Origin: Sulfuricurvum sp.
Lineage (GTDB): Bacteria > Campylobacterota > Campylobacteria > Campylobacterales > Sulfurimonadaceae
DNA: 64,000 nucleotides
Direction: 5' to 3'
Assembly (NCBI GenBank): GCA_030692765.1
Contig: JAUYUB010000024.1
Span: 62,001-126,000 of the forward strand
Both the position numbers and the translations under genes were made by a program. Each line of letters begins with the position of its first letter. Position 1 is the stretch's first letter. Positions 35,051-44,522 of the stretch are shown here, piece after piece. Under the pieces are notes generated by a model, which was not told the DNA's origin, did not search any database, and saw only the letters and a list, made by a program, of their open reading frames with translations.

Positions 35051-36359
35051 CGCCCAGGATTGTTGCTAAAAGCTTTGTCCCTGAGAGTTCAGTGATTCGG
35101 GCACGGTATATTTTCCCAAAGATGAGCTCTTCGTCGATTTCGCGATCATTGACGTAGATCTCGCCGTCCACGTCGGGAGCCCAAATCAATGCGCGTGCGC
35201 TGAGAAGGAATTCATGTTCGTCACTCTCGCCGTCGATGATAAGAGAGATTTCGGTTCCGATGAGTTTATTCAAGCTTTCTACTTCGACTTTGGAAGCAAT
35301 TTTCCCCAATTTTTTGGCACGTTCGTTGATGGTTTTAGCAGGAATTTTTTCTTCGATTTTGTAAGCACTTGTCCCTTCTTCATCGGAATAGCTAAACACA
35401 TTGAGCCGATCAAAGCCAAAACTGCCTGCAAACTCTGCCATTTCATCAAACATAGCCTGCGTTTCGCCAGGATGTCCAACGATGAAGCTCGTGCGGACAA
35501 ACGAGTTTGGCAATGAACGCATCGCATTAAGCAGTTCCACGGTTTTTTCTTTGCCAAATCCACGTTTCATGATACGAAGCATCTCGTCATTGATGTGCTG
35601 GATCGGCATGTCAAAATAGTTGTGAAATATTTTGGAATCCCCGATGGTTTTGATGAGTTTTAGGGTCGTAGTCGATGGGTATAGATAGAGGATACGGGCA
35701 GTTTTAACCCCGTCAATGAGCTCGATACGTTTAATGAGGTGGATAAGCCCTTCATTGACGTTTTGGTCTCGTAAATACGAACTTGAATCTTGGGAGATAA
35801 AGGTGAAGTCGTAATATCCTTTTGCAACTAATCCTTCTACTTCACGTGCTACACTATCGAGATTACGGGAATTGAGTTTGCCTTTGAACGAGGGAATCGC
35901 ACAGAAGCTACACTGCTGATTACATCCTTCGGATAGTTTGATATACGCATGATAGGTTGAACCCGTGACAACACGCTCAGCACCGTCGATGAGATAGACT
36001 TCAGGGGTAAAACGGCTTTGTTTGAGGGCAAGAAGCTCATCGATCTTGTCATAGTCGCCAACGCCTGTGAAGATATCGACTTCGGTAAGCTCTTTGGAAA
36101 GATCGTCCTGGTAACGCTCACTCAAACATCCCGCCATAACTAAGACTGAATCTTTTTTACGTCCTGCATTGAGGTTAAATACGGTATTGAGTGACTCTTG
36201 TTTGGCTGCATCTATGAATCCGCAGGTATTGACGATGATGACATCGGCTTCAGTGCTCGCGTCCGTCATTTCATACTCTTGCAGTCGTCCCAACATGACC
36301 TCGGTATCAACGAGATTTTTGGTACAACCCAGTGAAACGATGTGAAGTTTTTTAGCCAT
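35043..36359 (-). CDS. rimO: ribosomal protein uS12 methylthiotransferase RimO
   Basis: A 438-residue radical-SAM methylthiotransferase. The N-terminal SLGCTKNLVDTEVMLG and NTCGFIDAAKQES, the cluster motif CNQQCSFCAIPSFKG (~145-158), the QHINDEMLRIMKRG stretch and a C-terminal TRAM domain separate it from its paralogue miaB in this window. It modifies an aspartate of ribosomal protein S12. It starts the rimO-tilS pair, divergent from the membrane-protein gene at 36423. Confidence 0.95.
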   Translation of the reverse strand: MAKKLHIVSLGCTKNLVDTEVMLGRLQEYEMTDASTEADVIIVNTCGFIDAAKQESLNTVFNLNAGRKKDSVLVMAGCLSERYQDDLSKELTEVDIFTGVGDYDKIDELLALKQSRFTPEVYLIDGAERVVTGSTYHAYIKLSEGCNQQCSFCAIPSFKGKLNSRNLDSVAREVEGLVAKGYYDFTFISQDSSSYLRDQNVNEGLIHLIKRIELIDGVKTARILYLYPSTTTLKLIKTIGDSKIFHNYFDMPIQHINDEMLRIMKRGFGKEKTVELLNAMRSLPNSFVRTSFIVGHPGETQAMFDEMAEFAGSFGFDRLNVFSYSDEEGTSAYKIEEKIPAKTINERAKKLGKIASKVEVESLNKLIGTEISLIIDGESDEHEFLLSARALIWAPDVDGEIYVNDREIDEELIFGKIYRARITELSGTKLLATILGDA

Positions 36360-36422
36360 TTACCAACCCTTGGATATTATTAATGGTATTATAGCCAATC
36401 ATTTTTTGGCTACACTTTCATT

Positions 36423-36992
36423 ATGAAATATCTAATACTCTTTTTAGCTTTACTTCCAGCGATGGTGATGGGGACATATCTTCTCTACGGATCGGGATTT
36501 GTCTGGTTTGATGATATGGTACGGTGGGCAGAGCATGCTTTTTCTCTCTATCTCCCTGTTTCAAGCAATAAGCTCTATTTCCTCTCCAAGTTTTCTGCAC
36601 TGAGTGCGCTGTGGCTATTGGTGATCGCTTTTTGGGTTCAGCCACTGCGTACGTATTTGCGATTTGATTTGGTGGAGTTTAAAAAGCTTCTGGGTGGTTT
36701 TACGGTTGGGTATGGTGCTCTTCATCTGCTCTTTTTTATTGCAGCGCACCATTTTAAAATCGCTCATATTGGAACGCTGTTTGTTCAACATCTCTTTTTA
36801 TCGGTTGGATTGGGCGCAATGTTGATACTTTCCATAGCCCCGCAGGTTAAAGCATGGTATAAACTCCTCTATATCGGAGTGGTTTTGGTGATTATTCATC
36901 TTTTGTTGGGGTATAAAACATTGGATAATACGCATATTTTGGCAATTTCATTGTTGAGTTTAGGGTTAGCATTACGATTGGTGAAGCGATGA
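36423..36992 (+). CDS. polytopic membrane protein, possibly ferric-reductase-like
   Basis: A 189-residue protein with five or six predicted membrane helices (~3-23, ~55-75, ~90-112, ~118-140, ~148-165, ~170-186). The middle helices carry several histidines (YGALHLLFFIAAHHFKIAH and VQHLF), which could bind haem as in ferric-reductase-like/MsrQ proteins, but the match is not firm. No strong ribosome site is visible. The stop overlaps the next start (ATGA), so the two hypothetical genes form a pair. Confidence 0.6.
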   Translation: MKYLILFLALLPAMVMGTYLLYGSGFVWFDDMVRWAEHAFSLYLPVSSNKLYFLSKFSALSALWLLVIAFWVQPLRTYLRFDLVEFKKLLGGFTVGYGALHLLFFIAAHHFKIAHIGTLFVQHLFLSVGLGAMLILSIAPQVKAWYKLLYIGVVLVIIHLLLGYKTLDNTHILAISLLSLGLALRLVKR

Positions 36993-37843
36993 AGATTATC
37001 CTCATCCTCATCACGAGCATAACTATCTACGCTTCCGACGTAATCCTCTCAAACACCCTCGGAGCCTACTACTGCGCCCAAGAACCCAATCCCAAGACCT
37101 ATATCAAACATACGGTCGAAGAGCCGATCAGTATCTACTGGGAAGATAATATTTATCCGGGATTCGATGAAGCGGATAGCAAGCTCATGGTTGCCAACTA
37201 CCTCGATGGGGTGCATTTGCAAACGATGGCGCTTAATACTCCTGATGGGAAGGTGAGAGTCTATAGCTATGCCAATATTCCTCAGAGCTATATTGATCTG
37301 TTTAAAGAAAGCAATGTGGCTAAGAAAGAGGCTAAGGAGAAGCATAAGGCATTTAATGAAGCTTGGGGTAAATATAAAAGTAAAGAGTATAGCAAAACAG
37401 AATTTGATGTTATATCAAAAGATTGGGCGCAAGTAGATAATAAAAGCGAAGCCCTCACCAAACAAATCGAATCCGCCCGATCCAAACTCGATCTAGTCAT
37501 CACTGAAACAACCCGTGATCAAATACCCCAAATGAACTACACCATAAAAACCGATGAAGTTCATTTCTCTGATCTAGCACGCAAAGTTCTCTACAGCGAC
37601 GAAGTAAAAATAACTGACAATCGTACTAAGGAGGTGATTGCTTATGATCGACGGATTATGCAACTTTATTCAGCTGCATTGATACCAGATTTTGCAATAG
37701 GGATGCGATATTATGTTCCAGATGCATTATGTGGGCAGGAAAAAGGAGGGTTGTTTGAGAGAGGAGTTTTCACTACCCTAGAACGTAGTACCACAAGATG
37801 GGTAGGTCTTAACCAAATACTCTATAAAAAATATACAAAATAA
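36989..37843 (+). CDS. exported hypothetical protein
   Basis: A 284-residue protein with signal peptide KIILILITSITIYAS (cleavage ~17). The mature part has Cys residues near 28 and 248, a charged coiled-coil-like middle (~105-165), and flanking beta-rich parts. No family was recognised. Codon use and base composition change within the gene. It overlaps the membrane-protein gene by 4 nt, hinting that the two products work together at the envelope. Confidence 0.6.
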   Translation: MKIILILITSITIYASDVILSNTLGAYYCAQEPNPKTYIKHTVEEPISIYWEDNIYPGFDEADSKLMVANYLDGVHLQTMALNTPDGKVRVYSYANIPQSYIDLFKESNVAKKEAKEKHKAFNEAWGKYKSKEYSKTEFDVISKDWAQVDNKSEALTKQIESARSKLDLVITETTRDQIPQMNYTIKTDEVHFSDLARKVLYSDEVKITDNRTKEVIAYDRRIMQLYSAALIPDFAIGMRYYVPDALCGQEKGGLFERGVFTTLERSTTRWVGLNQILYKKYTK

Positions 37844-37857
37844 AAAAAGGATTAAAA

Positions 37858-37899
37858 ATGACAACACTTAACCAAGAACTTATAACGGATATTGAATAA
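37858..37899 (+). other. 13-codon mini-ORF (possible gene remnant)
   Basis: AAAGGA, then ATG at 37858, then 13 codons (TTLNQELITDIE after the Met) and TAA. The ribosome site is good but the product is tiny. It may be the start of a gene removed by deletion; the AT-rich sequence that follows up to 38023 contains only a promoter. Confidence 0.25.
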
Positions 37900-37933
37900 A
37901 ATAGAAGTGATAGGTTTTTTCTCTAATTTGCAT

Positions 37934-37960
37934 TTGACATTAAATCAAATTAGTTATAAA
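37934..37960 (+). promoter_or_regulatory. near-consensus sigma-70 promoter for the AAA ATPase gene
   Basis: TTGACA (37934-37939) is followed after 15 bp by TATAAA (37955-37960). A full -35 is rare among the promoters visible in this window. The leader is about 55 nt, with AAAGGA before ATG 38024. Confidence 0.55.
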
Positions 37961-38023
37961 ATACATTTAATACAGAATGGTATTTTTGTATAAAGTCTAT
38001 TTTATATTTTAAAGGAAACAGGG

Positions 38024-39214
38024 ATGTCGCTTCCGATTCTTCAAAAAATATCCGCTCAGATTCTTAGCAGACCGATACCCGCATATCAACGGTGGCTGTA
38101 TAAAAAAATCGATTTTACAGGTAAACTGATCGGTATCAAAGGTCCTCGCGGGGCAGGGAAAAGTACGCTTTTACGTCAATATGCGTCATTATGTTCTATT
38201 GAGCCATCAAAAATTTTATTTATCAGTTGTGATCATCCGGCAATGGCGGACGTGAGTTTATACGATATCGCCGAAGCTTTTTATGCGCGGGGCGGTAAGC
38301 TTTTAATCATTGATGAGATACATAAAAACGAAAGTTTTTCGACAGCGCTTAAAGCTATTTACGATGTTTTTGATTTGCAAGTGATCTTTTCAGGCTCATC
38401 GGCGCTTAGGCTTGAGCATGCTCAAGGAGATTTATCCCGTCGCGCCGTTGTCCATTATCTGGGTGTCTTATCCTTGCGTGAGTTTGTTGAGATTGAGACG
38501 GGTGAAGATTTCCAAAGCTATACACTCGAAGAGATACTAACAGGTCATTATGACATTGTATCCACGATTATGAAGCGGATTCGACCACTGGAACAATTTA
38601 CCAATTATTTAGAATATGGATGTTATCCGTTTTATCAAGAGTCTCGCATTGATTATTCACAGAAACTGCTTGAAGTGATTTCACTTACCATCGATGCCGA
38701 TTTGTGCGGTATTTTCAACATTGATCCTTCCAAGCTCGACAAGCTCAAAAAAGTGATGTATATGCTTTGCTCGACGTCTCCGTACGAACTCAATGTTTCC
38801 AAGCTCAGTGGTGCAGTAGGAACATCGTGGCCGACACTGTCTAAATACTTAGAGAGAATGGATGCGGGGAGTCTGATACATATTGTTCGTGGTGGAAGCG
38901 GAATGCGTGCAGTGAACAAACCTGATAAACTGTTGCTGGATAATCCTAATATGTTTAACGTACTGTGTGCCTCAGGAGATATCGGTTCGATTCGTGAAAG
39001 CTTTTTTGTGTCTCAGCTGACGATGTCAAACCAAATTCATTATCACGACAAAGGTGATTTCATCGTAAACGATAAATATGTCTTTGAAATAGGGGGAAGC
39101 TCCAAAAAGAAGTTTCAATTGGAGGGAAATCCAAACGGATACATAGCGGCGGATGATATCGAAATAGGATATGAGCATAAAATTCCGCTTTGGCTTTTTG
39201 GATTTATGTATTGA
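38024..39214 (+). CDS. AAA ATPase with C-terminal DUF4143-like domain
   Basis: A 396-residue protein. The N-terminal AAA_14-type ATPase has Walker A KGPRGAGKSTLLRQY (~38-52), Walker B KLLIIDEIHKN and a sensor-like VIFSGSSALRLE. A winged-helix-like middle (~240-290, LNVSKLSGAVGTSWPTLSKY) precedes a DUF4143-like end with IHYHDKGDFIVNDKYVFEIGG, which has nuclease-fold spacing (D..E.G). These ATPases are widespread, often transferred, and of unknown role. It stands alone with its own strong promoter. Confidence 0.85.
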   Translation: MSLPILQKISAQILSRPIPAYQRWLYKKIDFTGKLIGIKGPRGAGKSTLLRQYASLCSIEPSKILFISCDHPAMADVSLYDIAEAFYARGGKLLIIDEIHKNESFSTALKAIYDVFDLQVIFSGSSALRLEHAQGDLSRRAVVHYLGVLSLREFVEIETGEDFQSYTLEEILTGHYDIVSTIMKRIRPLEQFTNYLEYGCYPFYQESRIDYSQKLLEVISLTIDADLCGIFNIDPSKLDKLKKVMYMLCSTSPYELNVSKLSGAVGTSWPTLSKYLERMDAGSLIHIVRGGSGMRAVNKPDKLLLDNPNMFNVLCASGDIGSIRESFFVSQLTMSNQIHYHDKGDFIVNDKYVFEIGGSSKKKFQLEGNPNGYIAADDIEIGYEHKIPLWLFGFMY

Positions 39215-39258
39215 TGTGCTATGTGTATGAAAAATAAAAATTTAAAAAAAGCAGTTGA

Positions 39259-40416
39259 ATGAAACATTTTGACGTCATCATTTTAGGAGCAGGGGCGAGC
39301 GGACTGATGTGTGCGGCACAGTTGCGGGAAAAAAGCACACTTAAGATTGCCATCATCGATGGTAACATGAAACCTGCACTCAAACTCAAAGCCTCAGGCG
39401 GCGGGAAATGCAATCTCACGAATGTCGAAGTAGATGCGAGCCATTTCTTAGGGGAAGAATCGCTGGTCTCTCATGCATTGAGTGTTTTTTCCAAAGAAGC
39501 CTTGCTGCGGTATTTTTATGATGGCGGGCTTCGTCCCGTCATACGCAAAGAGAGATACTATTTTTGTCCAAAAAGCTCTGATGAGGTGATCTCGATTTTG
39601 CTAGGAAAATCGCAAGGGTGCGAGATGCTTATGGGGCATAAAATTGTGAGCGTTCAAAATGATGCACCGTTTGTGGTAACAACGGATAAAGTAAAGTTTA
39701 GCGCATCCAAAGTGGTCGTGGCAACAGGCGGTGCGAGTTATAAAGAGTTGGGAGCCAGCGATATCGGATTAAAAATCGCCCAAGAGTACGGGCATAAAAT
39801 TGTCCCGTTTGCTCCGGCACTGGTAGGATTGACGCTACAGCCAAAAGAGTTTTGGATGAAAGAGCTCAGCGGTGTGAGTCTGCGCGCACATATTGATGTA
39901 GCGGGCAAAACATTGGACGAAGATTTACTGTTTGCTCATAAGGGGATCAGCGGTCCCGTTGTTCTCTCTGCATCGCTGTATTGGCACAAAGGTGAGATTG
40001 CCATCAATTTTTGTCCGAAGGTCGATTTGGCATTGTTGAAAAATGAGAAAAAATTACTCAGTACCACGTTGCCGTTGCCAAAACGGTTTACGAAAGCGTT
40101 TTTGGAAGTGATTGAGCTGGAAGACAAACCGTGCAATCGCTTAAATGCAGATGAGTATAAAAAACTCATGAAAATACAAAACTACAATATGGCCCCTTCG
40201 GGAACTTTTGGACTTACTAAAGCCGAAGTATGTCGTGGTGGAGTGGCTTGTGAAGAATTAGACATTCAAAGTCTGCAGAGTAGAAAAATAAAAGGGCTCT
40301 ATTTCATTGGTGAAACAGTTGACGTGACAGGTGAACTTGGGGGCTATAATTTTCAATGGGCTTTTAGTTCTGCAGTGACGTGTGCAATGGAGATGGTTAA
40401 AAATAATTCTAAATAA
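39259..40416 (+). CDS. NAD(P)/FAD-dependent oxidoreductase, HI0933/YhiN family
   Basis: A 385-residue flavoprotein. The N-terminal FAD-binding motif is DVIILGAGASGLMCAAQL, followed by LKASGGGKCNLTN, which marks the HI0933 (BaiN/YhiN) family. The C-terminal FAD contact is in IKGLYFIGETVDVTGELGGYNFQWAF. The reaction is not known; related proteins reduce flavins or steroid intermediates. It is a single gene 44 nt after the ATPase. Confidence 0.88.
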   Translation: MKHFDVIILGAGASGLMCAAQLREKSTLKIAIIDGNMKPALKLKASGGGKCNLTNVEVDASHFLGEESLVSHALSVFSKEALLRYFYDGGLRPVIRKERYYFCPKSSDEVISILLGKSQGCEMLMGHKIVSVQNDAPFVVTTDKVKFSASKVVVATGGASYKELGASDIGLKIAQEYGHKIVPFAPALVGLTLQPKEFWMKELSGVSLRAHIDVAGKTLDEDLLFAHKGISGPVVLSASLYWHKGEIAINFCPKVDLALLKNEKKLLSTTLPLPKRFTKAFLEVIELEDKPCNRLNADEYKKLMKIQNYNMAPSGTFGLTKAEVCRGGVACEELDIQSLQSRKIKGLYFIGETVDVTGELGGYNFQWAFSSAVTCAMEMVKNNSK

Positions 40417-40458
40417 TGATATAATCTTTTCTAATCAGCATTAATGAAGAAGCTTTAG

Positions 40459-40505
40459 TGCCACAGCGGCTAGCGAAGTTGGATTGGGCTTTGCTCGATC
40501 GCACG
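40459..40505 (+). repeat. structured intergenic element with nested inverted repeats
   Basis: The sequence opens with GTGCCACAGCGGC and closes with GCAC. Inside it GATTGGGC-TTT-GCTCGATC folds as an 8-bp stem with G-U pairs and a TTT loop. It lies between two flavoprotein genes and just ahead of the ribosome site of the second. It could be a leader structure or a palindromic repeat; the loop GGCTTTGC recurs in the hairpin at 44.6 kb. Confidence 0.35.
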
Positions 40506-40521
40506 CGTAAAAAGGATTAGT

Positions 40522-41751
40522 ATGAGTCGTAAACGCGTTATTATTGTGGGCGGGGGTTATGCCGGTGTGCAAGCTCTCAGAACATTGGCACCTTCAGGGG
40601 AATGTGACATTGTATTAATCGATCAGCATCCTTACCATTATTTGCAAACCGAAGCATATGAATTGATTGCCAATGAGTGTTCAATGACGCGCGTAATGAT
40701 TGACTTGGTGGCGCTGTGTTTGAGCTATGGAAATCATGTGACGTACATCAAAGACACGATCCGAGAAGTGGATTATGAAGCCAAACGCATTATTGGTAAT
40801 ATTTCGGGACATTCGTATGACTACATGTTGTTATGTACGGGTAGCCGTACTGCGTATAATGGCGGAACCGAAGGGCTTCGAGAACATTCTCACGGCGTGA
40901 AAACACTGCAAAGTGCGCTATCGTTTAAGCAGCAATTTGAGCAGCGTTTGTATGAGCGTATGGAGAGTGAGGGGGGCTGGTGCTCGGAACCTTTTAACAT
41001 CGTCATCGGCGGCGGGGGCTTGAGCGGTGTAGAGATTGCGGCTGAAATGGCACATTATATTCGTATTTTTCACAAAGACAATACATTAACGTGCGATAAC
41101 ATTCATATATTCTTAATCATTCCTCACGAGACAGTTTTGGAAGGGATGGAAGAGTATTTGATTAAACAAGCAACCAAACGGTTGATCCAATTGGATGTAA
41201 AAATCATCAATCATTCTCGCATAACTTCTGTCCAAGAACACGCACTGATGCTCAATGGAACCGATGCGATTTGTTTTGATTTTATGATTTTCACAGGAGG
41301 AATTGTTGCGTCAACTCTAACAGCAGGGATGAAGGTGGCGAAAAATAAAAAGTCACAGTTGATTACCGATGAGTACATGCGCGTAGTGGAATGCGAGGGT
41401 GTTTTTGCAGCAGGAGACATTGCAGAGCTACATGACCCCGAGGGAAAACTGGTTCCTCCAACAGCACAAGGGGCAGAAGCCAGCGGATTAAGTGCCGCGA
41501 AAAATATTCTCGCACTTATCCAAGGAAAGCCGATGATCCCTTCCGATGTCCGGCTTAAAGGCATGATGATAGCACTGGGCGGTGGTTATGCGAGTGTTTC
41601 ACTGCTGGGATGGATGCGCTTTAGCGGTGTAGCGGGATACGCGATAAAAACAATCATTATGCGCGGATACCATTACCTTCTTCATCGTCAATGCGCAAAA
41701 GGTCTGGAACACATGCCGAAAAAGCAAGCAAAATGTCGAATGGGATTTTAA
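40522..41751 (+). CDS. NDH-2-like pyridine nucleotide-disulfide oxidoreductase
   Basis: A 409-residue flavoprotein with two dinucleotide folds: RVIIVGGGYAGVQALRTL at the N-terminus (FAD) and FNIVIGGGGLSGVEIAAEMA near 155-175 (NADH). The GVFAAGDIAELHDPEG FAD motif and the PPTAQGAEASG signature of type II NADH dehydrogenases are present. A hydrophobic C-terminal part (~350-385) could be membrane-associated. It probably passes electrons from NADH to menaquinone without pumping protons; a sulfide:quinone reductase is excluded by the lack of the redox Cys pair. Confidence 0.82.
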   Translation: MSRKRVIIVGGGYAGVQALRTLAPSGECDIVLIDQHPYHYLQTEAYELIANECSMTRVMIDLVALCLSYGNHVTYIKDTIREVDYEAKRIIGNISGHSYDYMLLCTGSRTAYNGGTEGLREHSHGVKTLQSALSFKQQFEQRLYERMESEGGWCSEPFNIVIGGGGLSGVEIAAEMAHYIRIFHKDNTLTCDNIHIFLIIPHETVLEGMEEYLIKQATKRLIQLDVKIINHSRITSVQEHALMLNGTDAICFDFMIFTGGIVASTLTAGMKVAKNKKSQLITDEYMRVVECEGVFAAGDIAELHDPEGKLVPPTAQGAEASGLSAAKNILALIQGKPMIPSDVRLKGMMIALGGGYASVSLLGWMRFSGVAGYAIKTIIMRGYHYLLHRQCAKGLEHMPKKQAKCRMGF

Positions 41752-41796
41752 TCTAATCGCAAGTACAATACGCCATTAAACGCATAGGAGCTTTTT

Positions 41797-42594
41797 ATGA
41801 TATTGATGGCGGGACCGTGTGTAATCGAGAGTGAAGAAAATCTTTTCAAAATCGCAAAAGAATTGGAACACTATCACAACGATGCGCGTTTTGATTTTTA
41901 TTTTAAATCGAGCTTTGATAAAGCGAACCGTACCTCTTTGGACAGCTACCGCGGGCCGGGATTGGAAGAAGGATTGCGACTGCTTCAAAAAGTTAAAGAC
42001 GATTTTGGGTATAAAATTGTCACCGATGTACATGAAAGCTATCAGGTTCCCATAGCGGCTGAGGTTATAGATATGCTTCAGATACCTGCATTTTTATGCC
42101 GTCAGACTGATTTATTGGTAGCTGCGGGAAAAACGGATAAAATTGTCAATATCAAAAAAGGTCAATTCATGACCCCTAGTGATATGCAGTATTCTGTCAT
42201 GAAAGTACTCAAAACACGCGGATGCGATGAATTGAGCTATGAAGCATCGCAAAAAAACGGGGTCTTTTTGTGCGAACGCGGATCGAGTTTCGGATACGGT
42301 AATTTGGTAGTTGATATGCGTTCCTTGCACATTATGCGTCAATTCGCTCCGGTTATTTTTGATGCGACCCATTCGGTACAAATGCCGGGTATCGGTGGCG
42401 GTAAAACAGGGGGGGACAGTTCAATGGTTCCTCATCTCGCACGTGCAGCCGCAGCCGTTGGAGTCGATGGATTTTTCTTTGAAACCCATTTTGATCCGAC
42501 ATGCGCTTTGAGTGACGGCCCAAATATGCTAACATTAGAACAATTAAGTGGACTCACAGAGACATTATTAAAACTAGATGGAATAAAAGGATAA
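41797..42594 (+). CDS. kdsA: 3-deoxy-8-phosphooctulonate synthase
   Basis: A 265-residue protein with the KdsA pattern: start [14 protein letters not shown], the [13 protein letters not shown] segment, the [16 protein letters not shown] motif, and [14 protein letters not shown]. It condenses arabinose-5-phosphate with phosphoenolpyruvate to make KDO-8-P for lipopolysaccharide. It is the first gene of a tight run (kdsA-ribH-nusB-mqnC-M16-recG), 5 nt before ribH. Confidence 0.96.
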   Translation: MILMAGPCVIESEENLFKIAKELEHYHNDARFDFYFKSSFDKANRTSLDSYRGPGLEEGLRLLQKVKDDFGYKIVTDVHESYQVPIAAEVIDMLQIPAFLCRQTDLLVAAGKTDKIVNIKKGQFMTPSDMQYSVMKVLKTRGCDELSYEASQKNGVFLCERGSSFGYGNLVVDMRSLHIMRQFAPVIFDATHSVQMPGIGGGKTGGDSSMVPHLARAAAAVGVDGFFFETHFDPTCALSDGPNMLTLEQLSGLTETLLKLDGIKG

Positions 42595-42599
42595 ACACA

Positions 42600-43070
42600 A
42601 TGAAACTTATCGAAGGAAAACTCAGCGTCCGTGTTGGGAAAAAAGTAGCGATTGTCAGCACACGATGGAACCATTTTATCGTTGATCGACTAGTAGAAGG
42701 GGCAAAAGATGCTTTCTCACGTCATGGCGGGAATGATGATGATTTAACACACGTATTGGCTCCGGGTGCCTTTGAATTGCCGATGGTGATCGATCAGCTT
42801 TTAAACAGCGGAAAATACGATGCTGTATGTGCGTTGGGTGCGGTTATCCGTGGTTCAACTCCTCATTTTGATTACGTTTCTGCGGAAGCTACCAAGGGAA
42901 TCGCAACGGTGAGTCTAAAGCACAAAAAGCCGGTATCGTTTGGTCTACTGACCACGGATACGATTGAACAAGCCATCGAACGTGCAGGAACAAAAGCAGG
43001 TAACAAAGGCTTTGAAGCAATGACGGTTGTGATCGAATTGCTTGATCTTTATGAAGCGATGGAGGCGTAA
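42600..43070 (+). CDS. ribH: 6,7-dimethyl-8-ribityllumazine synthase
   Basis: A 156-residue protein with the lumazine-synthase signatures [32 protein letters not shown] and [16 protein letters not shown], the last containing the catalytic His. It makes the lumazine precursor of riboflavin from the butanone phosphate and the ribityl pyrimidine. The stop overlaps the nusB start by one base (TAATG), and the kdsA-ribH-nusB order is usual in Campylobacterota. Confidence 0.96.
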   Translation: MKLIEGKLSVRVGKKVAIVSTRWNHFIVDRLVEGAKDAFSRHGGNDDDLTHVLAPGAFELPMVIDQLLNSGKYDAVCALGAVIRGSTPHFDYVSAEATKGIATVSLKHKKPVSFGLLTTDTIEQAIERAGTKAGNKGFEAMTVVIELLDLYEAMEA

Positions 43071-43468
43071 TGGCGACACGACATCAAGCCCGTATGGCGG
43101 TTGTTAGTTTGCTGTACGCTTATGATTTAGGAAACCAGAGTATCATGGATTTTAGTGATGAGATTCTCGAAGAAAAAAAGATCCGCAACAAACAGCGTGA
43201 TTTTGCCCTTGATCTTTTCAAAGGGGTGGTTGAGCATTTAACACCTGTCGATGAAGCTATAGATAAACATCTCAAAGACTGGGATTTTGACCGTTTGGGC
43301 TCGATTGAGCGCGCGACATTACGCTTGGGTGCGTATGAAATCATGTTCGGAGAACTCGATTCTGCGGTGATCATCAATGAAGCGATTGAGGTGACCAAAG
43401 CATTTGGAAGTGAGCAATCGCCAAAATTCATCAATGGTGTTCTTGATGCCATTGCAAAAGACAAATAG
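43070..43468 (+). CDS. nusB: transcription antitermination protein NusB
   Basis: A 132-residue all-helical protein of usual NusB length. It has the RHQARMAVVSLLYAYDLG start, the DFDRLGSIERATLRLGAYEI block and the INEAIEVTKAFGSEQSPKFI block followed by VNGVLDAIA-like residues. NusB works with NusE at boxA of rRNA transcripts; nusA is also in this window. It lies 7 nt before mqnC. Confidence 0.95.
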   Translation: MATRHQARMAVVSLLYAYDLGNQSIMDFSDEILEEKKIRNKQRDFALDLFKGVVEHLTPVDEAIDKHLKDWDFDRLGSIERATLRLGAYEIMFGELDSAVIINEAIEVTKAFGSEQSPKFINGVLDAIAKDK

Positions 43469-43475
43469 AGACCTG

Positions 43476-44522
43476 ATGCGACTCACTAAAGAACAAGCTT
43501 TAGATTTTATCCGTAACGGCGACCTCAAAGAACTGGGAAAAATGGCAACCGCGCGTAAGCGTGAATTGCATCCGCAGGGAATCACGACTTTTGTCGTGGA
43601 TCGTAATATCAACTATACCAATGTCTGTTGGGTAGATTGTAAGTTTTGCGCTTTTTATCGTAGTCCAAAATCGGACGAAGCGTATGTCTTGACATTTGAG
43701 GAAATCGACCAAAAAATCGATGAGCTTTTGGAAATTGGCGGAACCCAGATTTTGTTCCAGGGCGGTGTTCATCCCAAGCTCAAGATCGAGTGGTATGAAG
43801 ATCTTGTAGAACATATCCACACCAAATACCCAACGATCACCATTCATGGCTTCTCCTCAATCGAGCTGGATTACATTGCCAAAGTGTCTAAAATAACGAT
43901 ACAAGAGTGTCTCTCTCGCCTTCATGCAAAAGGATTAGCGTCTATACCAGGTGCAGGAGCAGAGATTCTTAGTGACCGTGTTCGTGATATTATCGCACCT
44001 AAAAAGATAGACAGTGCAGTATGGCTGGAAGTTCACCGCGAAGCGCACAAGCTAGGGATTATGTCAACGGCTACGATGATGTACGGTACAGTAGAAACTG
44101 ATGAAGAGATTGTAGAGCATTGGAATCTTATTCGAGATTTACAAGATGAGACGGGCGGTTTTCGTGCGTTTATCATGTGGTCATTTCAGGGAATGAATAC
44201 GCAGCTTATGGAAGAACATCCTGAGATTGAAAAACAGTCATCAAACCGCTATTTGCGTCTTTTGGCAGTATCACGTCTGTTTTTGGATAATTTTAAAAAT
44301 ATTCAAAGCTCATGGGTAACACAAGGACCGTACGTAGGTCAAATGGCACTGCTGTACGGTGCCAATGATTTGGGCTCGACGATGATGGAAGAAAACGTAG
44401 TTCGCAGTGCGGGGGCTGGTTTTCGCATGGCAAAAGAGGAGATGATCCGTCTGATCCATGACATAGGAGAAACACCTGCGATTCGTAACACCGCATACGA
44501 GACGTTAGAAAAATTTGCATGA
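43476..44522 (+). CDS. mqnC: cyclic dehypoxanthine futalosine synthase (radical SAM)
   Basis: A 348-residue protein with the start placed at ATG 43476, where the family N-terminus begins (RLTKEQALDFIRNGDL); the longer in-frame start lies inside nusB. The radical-SAM motif is in NYTNVCWVDCKFCAFYR (CxxxCxxC), followed by GGTQILFQGGVHPKLKIEWY and HGFSSIELDYI. MqnC rather than MqnE is favoured by the CAFYR context and length. It cyclises dehypoxanthine futalosine in the futalosine menaquinone pathway. It overlaps the M16 gene by ATGA. Confidence 0.92.
   Translation: MRLTKEQALDFIRNGDLKELGKMATARKRELHPQGITTFVVDRNINYTNVCWVDCKFCAFYRSPKSDEAYVLTFEEIDQKIDELLEIGGTQILFQGGVHPKLKIEWYEDLVEHIHTKYPTITIHGFSSIELDYIAKVSKITIQECLSRLHAKGLASIPGAGAEILSDRVRDIIAPKKIDSAVWLEVHREAHKLGIMSTATMMYGTVETDEEIVEHWNLIRDLQDETGGFRAFIMWSFQGMNTQLMEEHPEIEKQSSNRYLRLLAVSRLFLDNFKNIQSSWVTQGPYVGQMALLYGANDLGSTMMEENVVRSAGAGFRMAKEEMIRLIHDIGETPAIRNTAYETLEKFA

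Noticed and set aside
40522-41751. Sulfide:quinone oxidoreductase
   Set aside because: Expected in sulfur-oxidising relatives, but the redox-active Cys pair is not at the required positions, and the PPTAQGAEASG block points to type II NADH dehydrogenase.
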